Assembly: GCA_000648925.1 (NCBI GenBank)
Contig: JFHF01000049.1
Coordinates: forward strand, 1-58,520
DNA: 58,520 nucleotides
Direction of reading: 5' to 3'
Origin: Caballeronia jiangsuensis
GTDB taxonomy: Bacteria; Pseudomonadota; Gammaproteobacteria; Burkholderiales; Burkholderiaceae
In this document: positions 18,447 to 27,567 of the stretch, piece by piece
Layout of the letters: every line of letters begins with the position of its first letter
Numbering within the stretch: the first letter of the stretch is position 1
The notes under the pieces: generated by a model
Seen by the model: only the letters and a program-made list of their open reading frames with translations
What the model was told of the DNA's origin: nothing
Database searches by the model: none
Made by a program: the position numbers and the translations under genes

Positions 18447-20750
18447 CGTGCCATTCACCTCGACGATCAGCACCGGAATCGACTTCGCGCCCGGCACCTT
18501 GCTTTCTTTGGCGTAATGCCATAACGGCAGCAGCGGATTGCACTCCGGGTAATAACCGGCGATGCATCCCTGCGGTATGTCGTAGGGCTGTACGCGCAGG
18601 CCGGCGACGCGTCGCTCGAAGCCATCGCCGGCGATCGTGCGCAACGTGATGCGGTCGTTCTTCTGGAGACGGTGGCGCGTCATGTCTGCCTCGCACATCA
18701 AGATCACCATGCGATCGCCCTTGATGCCGCGAAAGCGGTCGTCGAGACTATAGATTGTCGTGTTGAACTGGCTGTCGCTGCGCAGCGTCATGAGGCGCAA
18801 TGACTGCGGCTCGCGCTCGGACATATCGGGATCTTCGCCGAGGGTTTCGGGCACGGAGAACTCCGCCTTGCCGCTCTTCGTCTGCCACTTGCGTTCACGC
18901 GCGGGCAGATTGCGCGGGAAGCCGCCCGGCGTCCACATTCTTTTGTTGAAGTCGTGGAAGGTGTCGGGATAGGTTTTCGCAATCTCGTCACGCACCAGCG
19001 CATAGTCGTTGCGCCAGCTATCCCAGTCCACGGTCGAGCCCGCGCCGAGCGTGTGCTTCGCCAGTTCCGCAACGATACGCGGCTCCGAGCGCGCGTGCTG
19101 CGAAGCGGGCTCTGCCACGCCGCGCGAACCGTGAATGCAGCCGGTGCTGTCTTCCATCGATACCGCCTGCGCGCCGCTTGCCTGCGTATCGATTTCGATG
19201 CGGCTCAGGCACGGCAGAATGTACGACTTCTCTCCATGCACAATATGACTGCGATTGAGTTTCGTCGCAATATTGACCGTGAGTTTCAGATTGCGCCACG
19301 CCGGCTCGATGCGCATACGGTCTGGCACAGAACGCACGAGATTGCCGCCGAGATTGATGACCGCGCTGACCTTGCCGTCGAGCATCGCCTCGAAGGTCTC
19401 GACGATGTTCATGCCCTTCTCGCGAGGCGGCTCGAATCCGAACTGGCTTGCGAGCTTGTCGAGCGGCGCGAGTTCCGGCTTCTCGGTGATGCCCACCGTG
19501 CGTTGACCCTGCACGTTCGAATGCCCGCGCACCGGCGACGGCCCCGCGCCCGGCTTACCGACATTGCCGCGCAGAAAGAGCAGATTGCATAGCATGCGCA
19601 CGTTCTGCACGCCTTGCCTGTGCTGCGTGATGCCCATGCCGTAATGCGCCATCACCGCGTTCGCGCGCATGTATTCCGCAGCGGCGGCTTCGAGGTCCGC
19701 GCGCGGCAGTCCTGAGACGCGCTCGATCTCGCTCCACGACGCGGCGCGCACATAGTTCGCGAAGGCTTCGAATCCCACGGTGTGTGTTTCGATGAAATCG
19801 ACATCGAGCACGCGCGGCTCGCCGCGCTCCCGGGCGCGATCGTCGGCGTCGATGACGATCTTGCAGATGCCGAGCAACGCCGCCGTGTCGCCGCCCGTCT
19901 TCACCTGATGATATTGCGTGCTGATCAGCGTATGCGCAGGCGTCATCATCTCGACCGGCGATTGCGGATTGCTGAACTTCAACAAGCCCGGCTCGCGCAA
20001 TGGATTGAACGTGATGATCGGCACGCCGCGCTTTCTGGCTTCCTGTAGCGGATGCAGCATACGCGGACTATTGGTGCCGACGTTCTGGCCGAAGAAGAAC
20101 ACGAGATCGGTTTTCTCGAAGTCTTCGAGTCTCACGGTACCAACGCCCACACCGATTGCTTCCTTCAGTCCGACGCTCGTGCTCTCGTGACACATGTTCG
20201 AGCTGTCGGGCAGATTGTTGGTGCCGTACATGCGTGCGAAAAGCTGGTACATGTACGACGTTTCCAGCGATGCGCGACCAGATGCATAAAACACCACGCG
20301 CTTCGGATGCAACGTGCGCAACTCGCGGCCGATGTCGTCGAAGGCTTCTTCCCAGCTAACGCTCACGTACTTGTCGGTGGCTGCGTCGTAGCGCAACGGC
20401 GCGGTGAGACGCCCGGCGTCTTCGAGATCGTGGTCGTGCCACGCACAGAGTTCCGTCACCGTGTGAAGCTCGAAGAACTGCGGCGTCATGCGCTTAGCGG
20501 TGAGATCCCAGGCGGTCGCCTTCGCGCCGCTTTCGCAGAACTCGAAGATGTGCGGATCGGCGGGCTTCGCCCACGAGCAGCTCACGCAGGCGAAGCCTTC
20601 CGGCTTGTTTTGCTTGAGCAGCACCGTGCTGACCTTGAGCGGCACCTTCTCGTGGATAAGCGCGCCCGTGACGGCTCTTAGCGATCCCCATCCACCCGAT
20701 GAATACGGGTATGCGGCGTTCTTCCGAACGGCATTGTCTGATTCGGCCAT
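18432..20750 (-). CDS. FdhF/YdeP family molybdopterin oxidoreductase
   Basis: A 772-residue molybdopterin-dependent oxidoreductase related to formate dehydrogenase alpha and to YdeP, which is linked to acid resistance in E. coli. An early Cys cluster (CVSCSW and a later FCESGAKA) may hold a 4Fe-4S centre. FYASGRASLETSYMYQLFARM, SNMCHESTSVGL and GMGITQHRQGVQNVR are typical. The C-terminal dinucleotide-binding part shows FNTTIYSLDDRFRGIKG and GCIAGYYPECNPL. No in-frame TGA exists, so it is not a selenoprotein. The start at 20750 (GAGG upstream) was preferred over 20825. Confidence 0.9.
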   Translation of the reverse strand: MAESDNAVRKNAAYPYSSGGWGSLRAVTGALIHEKVPLKVSTVLLKQNKPEGFACVSCSWAKPADPHIFEFCESGAKATAWDLTAKRMTPQFFELHTVTELCAWHDHDLEDAGRLTAPLRYDAATDKYVSVSWEEAFDDIGRELRTLHPKRVVFYASGRASLETSYMYQLFARMYGTNNLPDSSNMCHESTSVGLKEAIGVGVGTVRLEDFEKTDLVFFFGQNVGTNSPRMLHPLQEARKRGVPIITFNPLREPGLLKFSNPQSPVEMMTPAHTLISTQYHQVKTGGDTAALLGICKIVIDADDRARERGEPRVLDVDFIETHTVGFEAFANYVRAASWSEIERVSGLPRADLEAAAAEYMRANAVMAHYGMGITQHRQGVQNVRMLCNLLFLRGNVGKPGAGPSPVRGHSNVQGQRTVGITEKPELAPLDKLASQFGFEPPREKGMNIVETFEAMLDGKVSAVINLGGNLVRSVPDRMRIEPAWRNLKLTVNIATKLNRSHIVHGEKSYILPCLSRIEIDTQASGAQAVSMEDSTGCIHGSRGVAEPASQHARSEPRIVAELAKHTLGAGSTVDWDSWRNDYALVRDEIAKTYPDTFHDFNKRMWTPGGFPRNLPARERKWQTKSGKAEFSVPETLGEDPDMSEREPQSLRLMTLRSDSQFNTTIYSLDDRFRGIKGDRMVILMCEADMTRHRLQKNDRITLRTIAGDGFERRVAGLRVQPYDIPQGCIAGYYPECNPLLPLWHYAKESKVPGAKSIPVLIVEVNGTSREP

Positions 20751-21016
20751 GTCTTTGCCTCGCGCGCTTTCGATGAATTTGCCTAACGCGCAAGCAAGGC
20801 GCATACCCTCGAGCATCGCTTTCAATAGCAGCTCACCGGCGCGGTATTCGCGCGACCAGTTCGGTTCGTCGACTCGGCCCGGATGGCGTGGATATCGCGC
20901 GAAGGGGCGAGGATACTTCGCTGTCCGACCATGTCGGCTCTTCTACGGTATCGCGCACGAAAATCGCTGATGCGCTTCCATCGCTGCGCCGGTCAACTCC
21001 GGCTAAGGAGAGGGAT

Positions 21017-22321
21017 GTGTTCGAAGAGGCATTCTGGTTCCTCGTTATCGGAGGGCTGCTCGTGTTGATGGCCGTCGCACGCGGCCTGATCGCGCGCCTG
21101 CCACTGACGGGCGCGATGGTCTACCTGTTCGCCGGCTTCGCACTCGGTCCGGCGGGCGTCGACATGCTGAACCCCGACATTGAAGGCAATCTGCGACTCT
21201 TGCGGATACTCACGGAGACCGGACTCGTCATTTCGCTCTTCGCGATCGGCATGTATCTGCGCGTGCCGCTCTCGGACCGACTCTGGCTGCTCACGCTGCG
21301 GCTCGTCGGCCCGGCGATGATCGTGACGATTGCACTGCTCTATGCCGCCGCGCACTTCGGTCTCGGGTTTCCGTCGAGCCAGGCGCTCTTGCTCGCGGCG
21401 ATCCTCGCACCAACCGATCCCGTGCTTGCGAACGAGTTACGGGTAACGGAAGCGGGTGACGATGAGCCGCTGCGCTTCGCGCTTTCGTCCGAAGGCGGCT
21501 CCAACGATGGTGCCGCCTATCCCGTCGTGTTGCTAGGGCTCGCACTATGTACAAGCCCGACTTTCGACGCCGGTCTGTCGTGGACCTTCGCGGTGTCCGT
21601 CGTGTGGGGCATCGTCAGTGCGCTCGGCATCGGTTGGGTGTTCGGTGCGGGCGTCGTAATTCTCGCGACTAGGCTCCGCACGCGCTACGAGCAGGCGCTC
21701 GGGCTGGAGGGCTTCTTCGCGCTCGGGTTGATGGCGCTCAGTTACGGCTGCGCGCTGCTTGCGCACGGCTATGCGTTCATCGCTGTATTTGCCGCAGGCG
21801 TAGCATTAAGGCGCGAAGAACTGAAGGCGACGGGAGACAAGTCGCCAACTGAAGCGCTCGAAACGGTGGAACGTGGCGAGCGCGAGGAAGCTGCAAAGGA
21901 TCCTGACCTCGCGCATGCTTACATGGCCGAGACGATGATGGCCTTCGCGGTCGAGTTCGAGCGCCTGGTCGAGTTCGCGCTGATGCTACTCATCGGCAGC
22001 ATTGTATCGGCGCACTGGCGACCGCTCATGGACTGGCGTGTGATTTGGCCGGTCCTGTTCCTGTTGCTCGTGGCGCGACCGCTTGCCACGACCATTTCGC
22101 TCGTTGGGTCCTCACTCGACACGCACCAGCGCTGGCTCGTGGGCTGGCTCGGCATTCGCGGCGTCGGCGCCTTCTACTACCTTCTTTTCAGCCTCGAGCG
22201 GGCAGGCAAAGATTAGCTAGACCCGATCGCGCCCATCGTGCTCGCGAGTATCGTGCTGTCGGTAGTCCTGCATGGCGCGAGCGCCACGACGCTGCTCAGA
22301 CGGTACTTCAATCGCAAGTGA
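21017..22321 (+). pseudogene. Na+/H+ antiporter (NhaP/CPA1 type) with premature TAG
   Basis: A cation:proton antiporter. GTG start at 21017 with AAGGAG six bases upstream. Helices and hallmark motifs are present (YLFAGFALGPAGVD, ILAPTDPVLANE, SSEGGSNDGAAYPVVL, GWLGIRGVGAFYYLL). The frame hits TAG at 22214-22216. Conserved C-terminal coding then continues in the same frame (LDPIAPIVLASIVLSVVLHG, ending RRYFNRK) to a natural TGA at 22319-22321. The stop removes the last membrane helix (about 35 residues), so function is doubtful though not excluded. Confidence 0.78.
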
Positions 22322-22423
22322 GCGGATTGGCAGGCACGCGAATTGCTTTAGTACGCACGTCCGGGTTCTGTCCAGCGCGACGTGCCTGATGACAAGAGTT
22401 TTCCAGCCCTTTGATGAGCGACC

Positions 22424-23380
22424 ATGCAAAGCGCATTGAGTCCGGCAGGCATTCAGGCCAGCCGCATTCTCGATCTCTGGCACCTGACGCTGGCCGTGTG
22501 CTGCGTCGTGTTCGCGGCGATCCTGCTTGCATGTCTCATCGCGATGATGCGCGCGCCCCGTGCCAATCGTGCGACGCCTGCGGATCTCATCGTCGCCGGA
22601 CGTCGCGAGCCGCGAACGAGCTTTTGGGTCGCCGCCGCGGCGGGCGTGTCAACCTTTCTGCTCTTCGGCCTCGTTCTTGCTGACGTTCTCACCGACCGCG
22701 CGCTCTCGCGCCTGCCAGTTGACAATGCGCTGCGCATCGAGATGACGGGTTATCAATGGTGGTGGCGGGTGCGCTATCCGACCGATGGCGACGCGGGCGG
22801 CTTCACCCTGGCCAACGAACTACACGTGCCGGTGGGACGACCGGTGGTGGTGTCGCTGAAAGCCGCCGATGTCATCCATACGTTTTGGGTGCCGAATCTG
22901 CATGGGAAGAAAGACATGATTCCAGGCCGCGACGCGACAATCGAGTTTCGCGCCGACAAGGCAGGGGTATATCGCGGGCAATGCGCCGAATTTTGCGGCT
23001 ACGAACATGCGCTGATGGCGTTCCAGGTCATTGCCGATGCGCCCGCGCAGTACGAGGAGTGGGCCGCTCGTCAGCGCCAACCGGCCGTCACCCCACCGGA
23101 CGAAATCGCTAAACGCGGCCGTGATGTATTCGTGGGCCAAGACTGCGCGCGCTGTCACACCGTGCGTGGCACCGGTGCGCAAGGCACGATCGGTCCCGAT
23201 CTCACCCATGTCGCCAGCAGGCAATTTATCGCCGCCGGCACGCTGGCGAACAATCGCGGCAATCTTGCCGGTTGGATCGTCGATCCGCGCACGCTCAAGC
23301 CGGGCACGGTCATGCCGCCGACCCGCCTTCCGCCCTCAGATCTGCAGGCACTGCTCACCTGGATGGAGACGCTCAAATGA
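22424..23380 (+). CDS. coxB: Cytochrome c oxidase subunit II with fused cytochrome c (caa3 type)
   Basis: A 318-residue subunit II. Two N-terminal helices (about 18-42 and 66-90) are followed by a periplasmic cupredoxin with WWWRVRYP and the CuA site (HTFWVPNLHGKKD and GQCAEFCGYEHALM). A C-terminal cytochrome c domain has haem motif CARCH and a later Met ligand in GTVMPP. It receives electrons from a periplasmic donor and passes them to subunit I. First gene of the cox operon; its stop overlaps the coxA start by 4 bases (ATGA). Confidence 0.95.
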   Translation: MQSALSPAGIQASRILDLWHLTLAVCCVVFAAILLACLIAMMRAPRANRATPADLIVAGRREPRTSFWVAAAAGVSTFLLFGLVLADVLTDRALSRLPVDNALRIEMTGYQWWWRVRYPTDGDAGGFTLANELHVPVGRPVVVSLKAADVIHTFWVPNLHGKKDMIPGRDATIEFRADKAGVYRGQCAEFCGYEHALMAFQVIADAPAQYEEWAARQRQPAVTPPDEIAKRGRDVFVGQDCARCHTVRGTGAQGTIGPDLTHVASRQFIAAGTLANNRGNLAGWIVDPRTLKPGTVMPPTRLPPSDLQALLTWMETLK

Positions 23381-25311
23381 GCGACGAGCGCAACGCCAGC
23401 TATCCGGTCGACGGTCCCCATGCAGAACCCGCCGTACGTGACGCGCTCGCCGCGACATGGAGCGATCCGCCTGGCTTCATCGGCATGTTGTGCGCGGTCA
23501 ATCACAAGACGATTGCACGCCGCTTCATGGTGACGACATTCGTTTTCTTTCTTCTCGCAGGCCTCTTCGCGCTCGCGATGCGCACCCAGCTCGCGCGGCC
23601 CGACCAGCGCGTTATAGGACCGAATCTCTACAACGAACTCTTCACGATGCACGGCACGACGATGATGTTCCTCTTCGCCGTACCGGTGATGCAGGCGGTC
23701 GCCGTGTACCTCGTGCCACTGATGATCGGTGCGCGCAGCATCGCGTTTGCGCGCATGAACGCTTACGCGTATTGGGTGTTCCTGTTCGGCGGACTGTTGC
23801 TGTTCGCATCGCTTGCGGTGAACACCGCGCCGAATGCGGGCTGGTTCAGCTATGTGCCGCTCGCCGGTCCCGATTATTCGCCCAACAAGGGCGCGGACAT
23901 CTGGGCGCAGATGATCACCTTCACCGAGCTTTCCGGCCTGCTCGAAGCCGTGGTCCTCATCACGACCATCTTCAAACTGCGCGCGCCCGGCATGTCGCTC
24001 AACCGCATGCCGCTTTTCGTGTGGGCCACGCTCGTCACCCAGTTCATGGTGATCTTCGCGATGCCCTCCATCATGTTGTGCAGCACCGCGTTGATTCTCG
24101 ACCGCCTCGTCGGCACGCATTTTTATAACCCGGTCAAGGGCGGCGACGTATTGTTGTGGCAACACCTCTTCTGGTTCTTCGGCCATCCTGAGGTATATCT
24201 GATCTTCATTCCACCGCTCGGGTTCATTTCGTCGATCATTCCGACCTTCGCGCGCCGCCCGGTGTTTGGCTATCCGGCGATGGTGCTGTCGCTCATCGCC
24301 ACCGCGTTTCTGTCGTTCGGACTGTGGGTGCATCACATGTTCGCGACGAACATTCCCGAACTCGGCAAGAGCTTCTTCACCGCCGCGAGCCTGATGATTG
24401 CGATTCCATCTGCCATTCAGATCTTCTGCTGGATCGGCACGCTGTGGACCGGCAAGCTCAATCTGCGCGTCCCGCTGCTCTTCGTGCTCGCGTTCTTTTT
24501 CATCCTCGTGATGGGCGGCATGACCGGCATCATGGTGGCGTCGGTTCCGCTTGATCTGCAGGTTCACGACACCTACTTCGTCGTCGCGCATCTGCATTAC
24601 GTGCTGCTCGGCGGCGCCGTGTTTCCGCTCTTCGGCGCGTTTTTCTACTGGTTTCCGAAGTTCGCGGGGCGCATGCTCGATGAGCGGCTCGGCAAGTGGC
24701 AGTTCTGGCTGTTCTTCATCGCCTTCAACGTCACCTTCTTCCCGATGCACCTGCTCGGTCTCGAAGGCATGCCACGGCGGGTGTGGACCTATCCGCACGG
24801 ACTCGGCTGGGACGGCATGAATCTCACGGCGACGATCGGCGCTTATACGATCGCGCTGAGCGTGCTACTTTTCATTGTCAACGTCGTGAAAAGTCTGCGC
24901 AGTGACGAACGCGCCGCCGCCGATCCATGGGGCGCGGGTACGCTCGAATGGAGCGTGCCGTCCCCGCCTCCACCGCATAACTTTGATGCGATTCCGGTCG
25001 TGCATGGCCGCGATCCGCTATGGGAGCCGCCCGCGCGGCCGGCCTTCGTCGCGGGGCTCGCCGCCGATGCACGGGAAGTGCTCGTGACGAGCGTGCTCGA
25101 TGCGCAACCGGACCATCGCCCGATATTCCCGACGCCCTCCATCTGGCCGTTGGCGAGCGCCGTCGCGACGACGATTCTGTTCATCGGCTCGATCTACACG
25201 CCGTGGGCGATCGTCTGGGCGTCCCTGCCCGTCGCCGTGGCGATGATCGGCTGGTTCTGGCCAAATCGCGGCGAGAACCGGCTGGCCGTCGCGCGGGAGC
25301 GCCGGCCATGA
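23377..25311 (+). CDS. coxA: Cytochrome c oxidase subunit I
   Basis: A 644-residue haem-copper oxidase catalytic subunit. The start at 23377 overlaps the coxB stop. Haem and CuB ligands are visible: FTMHGTTMMF, HLFWFFGHPEVYLIF with the cross-linked Tyr, WVHHMF, and VHDTYFVVAHLHYVL. The HPEV glutamate marks an A1-type oxidase. After the twelve canonical helices a C-terminal extension (about residues 520-644) carries two more hydrophobic segments, as in fused or extended caa3-type subunits. Acts in the inner membrane reducing O2 to water with proton pumping. Confidence 0.96.
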   Translation: MSDERNASYPVDGPHAEPAVRDALAATWSDPPGFIGMLCAVNHKTIARRFMVTTFVFFLLAGLFALAMRTQLARPDQRVIGPNLYNELFTMHGTTMMFLFAVPVMQAVAVYLVPLMIGARSIAFARMNAYAYWVFLFGGLLLFASLAVNTAPNAGWFSYVPLAGPDYSPNKGADIWAQMITFTELSGLLEAVVLITTIFKLRAPGMSLNRMPLFVWATLVTQFMVIFAMPSIMLCSTALILDRLVGTHFYNPVKGGDVLLWQHLFWFFGHPEVYLIFIPPLGFISSIIPTFARRPVFGYPAMVLSLIATAFLSFGLWVHHMFATNIPELGKSFFTAASLMIAIPSAIQIFCWIGTLWTGKLNLRVPLLFVLAFFFILVMGGMTGIMVASVPLDLQVHDTYFVVAHLHYVLLGGAVFPLFGAFFYWFPKFAGRMLDERLGKWQFWLFFIAFNVTFFPMHLLGLEGMPRRVWTYPHGLGWDGMNLTATIGAYTIALSVLLFIVNVVKSLRSDERAAADPWGAGTLEWSVPSPPPPHNFDAIPVVHGRDPLWEPPARPAFVAGLAADAREVLVTSVLDAQPDHRPIFPTPSIWPLASAVATTILFIGSIYTPWAIVWASLPVAVAMIGWFWPNRGENRLAVARERRP

Positions 25312-25952
25312 ACGCCGATACGCGCGCACCCCGCACCCGCCCTGACGATGGCGATGCGCACGATCTCGTGCTCGATGTGCGCGCGCTGCCGAGCTTCGCC
25401 TTTGGTCACCGCAGCGTGATGTGGTGGAGCACGATGGGGCTGATGCTGATCGAAGGCACGGTGTTCGCCATCGCGGTGATGATGGTCTTCTATCTGCGCA
25501 CGCGCGCGCCCACCTGGCCGATGGCCGCTGATCCTCCGCGTCTTCTCTGGGGCACGCTCAACACAGTTGTGCTGCTCGTCAGCCTGTGGCCGAACCAGCT
25601 CGCAAAGAACGCAGCGGAACGCGGAGACCGCGCAAAAGCCGCGCTCTGGCTCGCCGTTTGTCTGGTGGCATCGGTCGCGTTCCTTATCATTCGGGGATTC
25701 GAGTTCGTGGCGCTGAACGTGAGCTGGTACGCGAACGCGTACGGGTCCGTCGTCTGGCTGCTGCTCGGTCTGCACACGACGCACCTGATCACCGATACCG
25801 TCGATACCGCCGTGCTCGCTCTGCTGCTGTTCACCGGGCCATTCGAAGGGAAGCGGCTTGTCGATGTCAGCGAGAACGCGATCTACTGGTATTTCGTCGT
25901 GTTGAGCTGGCTGCCGATCTACGGCGTCATCTACTGGGTGTCGCGATATTGA
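25308..25952 (+). CDS. coxC: Cytochrome c oxidase subunit III
   Basis: A 214-residue CoxC-like subunit with five hydrophobic helices, beginning after LPSFAFGHRSVMWWST. Family marks are MLIEGTVFAIAVMMVFYL, LLLGLHTTHLITDTVDT and the terminal IYWYFVVLSWLPIYGVIYW. ATGA overlap with coxA indicates translational coupling. It stabilises subunit I rather than carrying redox centres. Confidence 0.92.
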   Translation: MNADTRAPRTRPDDGDAHDLVLDVRALPSFAFGHRSVMWWSTMGLMLIEGTVFAIAVMMVFYLRTRAPTWPMAADPPRLLWGTLNTVVLLVSLWPNQLAKNAAERGDRAKAALWLAVCLVASVAFLIIRGFEFVALNVSWYANAYGSVVWLLLGLHTTHLITDTVDTAVLALLLFTGPFEGKRLVDVSENAIYWYFVVLSWLPIYGVIYWVSRY

Positions 25953-25959
25953 CTCGAAC

Positions 25960-26295
25960 ATGAAAACCTGGCTCGCGCTGCTCGGCGCACCGTCGATCGT
26001 GCTGGGATGCCTCAGCGTCAACTACGCGCTGGTGACGCCCGCGTGCCGGCTCGGCGGCCACGCGCTGCTCGACGGTGTGAGCGGCGCAAGCCTCGTCGTC
26101 TGCACGGCTGCGACGCTGCTCGCGTGGCAGCGCTGGCGCGAGACGCGCCGTGCGTCCACGCCGTCGACGCCGGCTGCAACCGGTCGGCCCGCACGCGCCG
26201 GCTTCATCGCAGCGGTGGCGGCCGGAGTCGGCGCGTTGTCGGTTCTGTCCGTGATCGCCATATCGATACCGCAATGGCTACTGTCCGCCTGTTGA
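25960..26295 (+). CDS. Unknown three-helix membrane protein in the cox operon
   Basis: 111 residues with three hydrophobic segments: 3-25 (WLALLGAPSIVLGCLSVNYA), about 40-57 (SGASLVVCTAATLLAW) and 82-107 (FIAAVAAGVGALSVLSVIAIS). The motif YALVTPAC follows helix one and the protein ends QWLLSAC, so two Cys face similar sides. It starts 7 bases after coxC, and its 3' end overlaps the ctaG start by 22 bases. Not a recognisable subunit IV; an oxidase assembly or small-subunit role is inferred from position only. Confidence 0.75.
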   Translation: MKTWLALLGAPSIVLGCLSVNYALVTPACRLGGHALLDGVSGASLVVCTAATLLAWQRWRETRRASTPSTPAATGRPARAGFIAAVAAGVGALSVLSVIAISIPQWLLSAC

Positions 26296-27200
26296 AATGC
26301 GCGCTGCTATGCGCGCTCGTCGCTTGTGCCGAAGCGCATGCACACGTCGCCACGCCGGAAGCATCGCCGCTCGCGTGGACGTTCGAACCGTGGGTGGTGA
26401 TAGCGCTCGCCGTGAGTCTCGCGCTCTACATCACGGGCTACGTGCGATTGCGCGCGCGCGGTGCGCAACGCCGCGCAGGACGTACGGCACGGCTCGTCGC
26501 ATTCGTCACGGGCTGGCTTACGCTCGTCGTCGCGCTGGTGTCGCCGCTGCACGCGTTGAGCGAATGGCTCTTTTCCGCGCACATGTTGCAGCACGAGCTT
26601 TTGATGCTGGTGGCCGCGCCGCTGCTCGTGATCGGCCGCCCGCTCGCCATGTGGCTCTGGGCGTTTCCCGCCGTCGCGCGCATGCGAATCGGCGCGGCGA
26701 CGCGGTCGCGCTGGATCAAACGTCCATGGCGTTTTCTTTCCTTGCCCATCGTCGCGTGGACGCTGCACGCCGCCGCGCTCTGGTGCTGGCATGCGCCGCG
26801 CTTCTTCGAGACGGCGCTCGCGCGCCCCGGTATCCATACGCTGCAACATACGAGCTTTCTCGGGAGCGCGCTGCTGTTCTGGTGGACGGTATTCGGTCGC
26901 GCGTCGGAGGGGCACGGCGCAGCCAATGCGCACGCGATGCTGTCGCTCTTCACGACGATGGTCCATACCGGCGCGCTCGGCGCGCTCCTGACGCTCGCTC
27001 CGGGCGTCTGGTATCCGTCGTGCATGGAGACGACGCGTGCGCTCGGCTTCGATCCGCTCCAGGATCAGCAACTCGGCGGGCTCGTGATGTGGGTGCCCGG
27101 TGGGCTCGCGTATCTGATTGGCGGACTGATGGTCGGTGCGCGCTGGCTGATGCGTCGTGCACCGCCGCGCGCCGGCGTCGGCATGCCGCGCGAAGGCTGA
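26274..27200 (+). CDS. ctaG: Cytochrome c oxidase assembly protein, caa3-type CtaG
   Basis: 308 residues with about seven membrane helices. It starts MATVRLLKCALLCAL (possible signal) and includes SEWLFSAHMLQHELLMLVAAPLL, RPLAMWLWAFP, HPGI-like LARPGIHTLQHTSFLGSALLFWW, and HTGALGALLTLAP. The conserved His residues in AHMLQHE and LQHTSF are typical of the caa3_CtaG family involved in copper loading of the oxidase. The start at 26274 overlaps the previous gene; upstream frame sequence is shadow. Confidence 0.88.
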   Translation: MATVRLLKCALLCALVACAEAHAHVATPEASPLAWTFEPWVVIALAVSLALYITGYVRLRARGAQRRAGRTARLVAFVTGWLTLVVALVSPLHALSEWLFSAHMLQHELLMLVAAPLLVIGRPLAMWLWAFPAVARMRIGAATRSRWIKRPWRFLSLPIVAWTLHAAALWCWHAPRFFETALARPGIHTLQHTSFLGSALLFWWTVFGRASEGHGAANAHAMLSLFTTMVHTGALGALLTLAPGVWYPSCMETTRALGFDPLQDQQLGGLVMWVPGGLAYLIGGLMVGARWLMRRAPPRAGVGMPREG

Positions 27201-27204
27201 TCTC

Positions 27205-27567
27205 ATGCGCGCCCTCCAATTCGCGCTTTCGACGCTCGTCGCGCTGACGGCGTGCACCGGTGAGCCGCCTTCATTTGACGCGATCACCGGCGGTAGTCCG
27301 CGGCACGGCCTCGAAGCCATTCAGCGCTATGGCTGCGGCGCATGTCATCGCATCGACGGCGTGCCGGGCGCATACGGCACGGTCGGACCGACGCTTCAGC
27401 GGATCGGCGAGCGCGCCTACATCGCGGGGAAGCTGTCGAATTCGCCCGAGAACCTTCAGCAATGGATTCGTTTCCCGCAACGCATCGCGCCCGAAAATGC
27501 GATGCCCGATCTCGACGTGAGTGAAATCGACGCGCGCGATATCGCCGCCTACCTTTACCATCAATGA
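27205..27567 (+). CDS. Mono-haem cytochrome c, probable lipoprotein
   Basis: A 120-residue small cytochrome with an N-terminal signal and possible lipobox (LTAC, Cys17). Haem motif CGACH is at residues 44-48, and a Met ligand lies in NAMPDLDVSE near the C-terminus. Located after ctaG and overlapping the next cytochrome gene by 4 bases. Likely electron donor to the CuA/cytochrome c of subunit II (inference). Confidence 0.85.
   Translation: MRALQFALSTLVALTACTGEPPSFDAITGGSPRHGLEAIQRYGCGACHRIDGVPGAYGTVGPTLQRIGERAYIAGKLSNSPENLQQWIRFPQRIAPENAMPDLDVSEIDARDIAAYLYHQ

Noticed and set aside
18432..20750. Selenocysteine in the FdhF-like oxidoreductase
   Set aside because: The frame has no internal TGA, and YdeP-type members do not use selenocysteine.
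23155..24798. 547-residue open frame antisense to coxA
   Set aside because: Its His/Glu/Arg-rich low-complexity composition is the usual shadow of a GC-rich membrane gene; coxA on the other strand has all haem and copper ligands.
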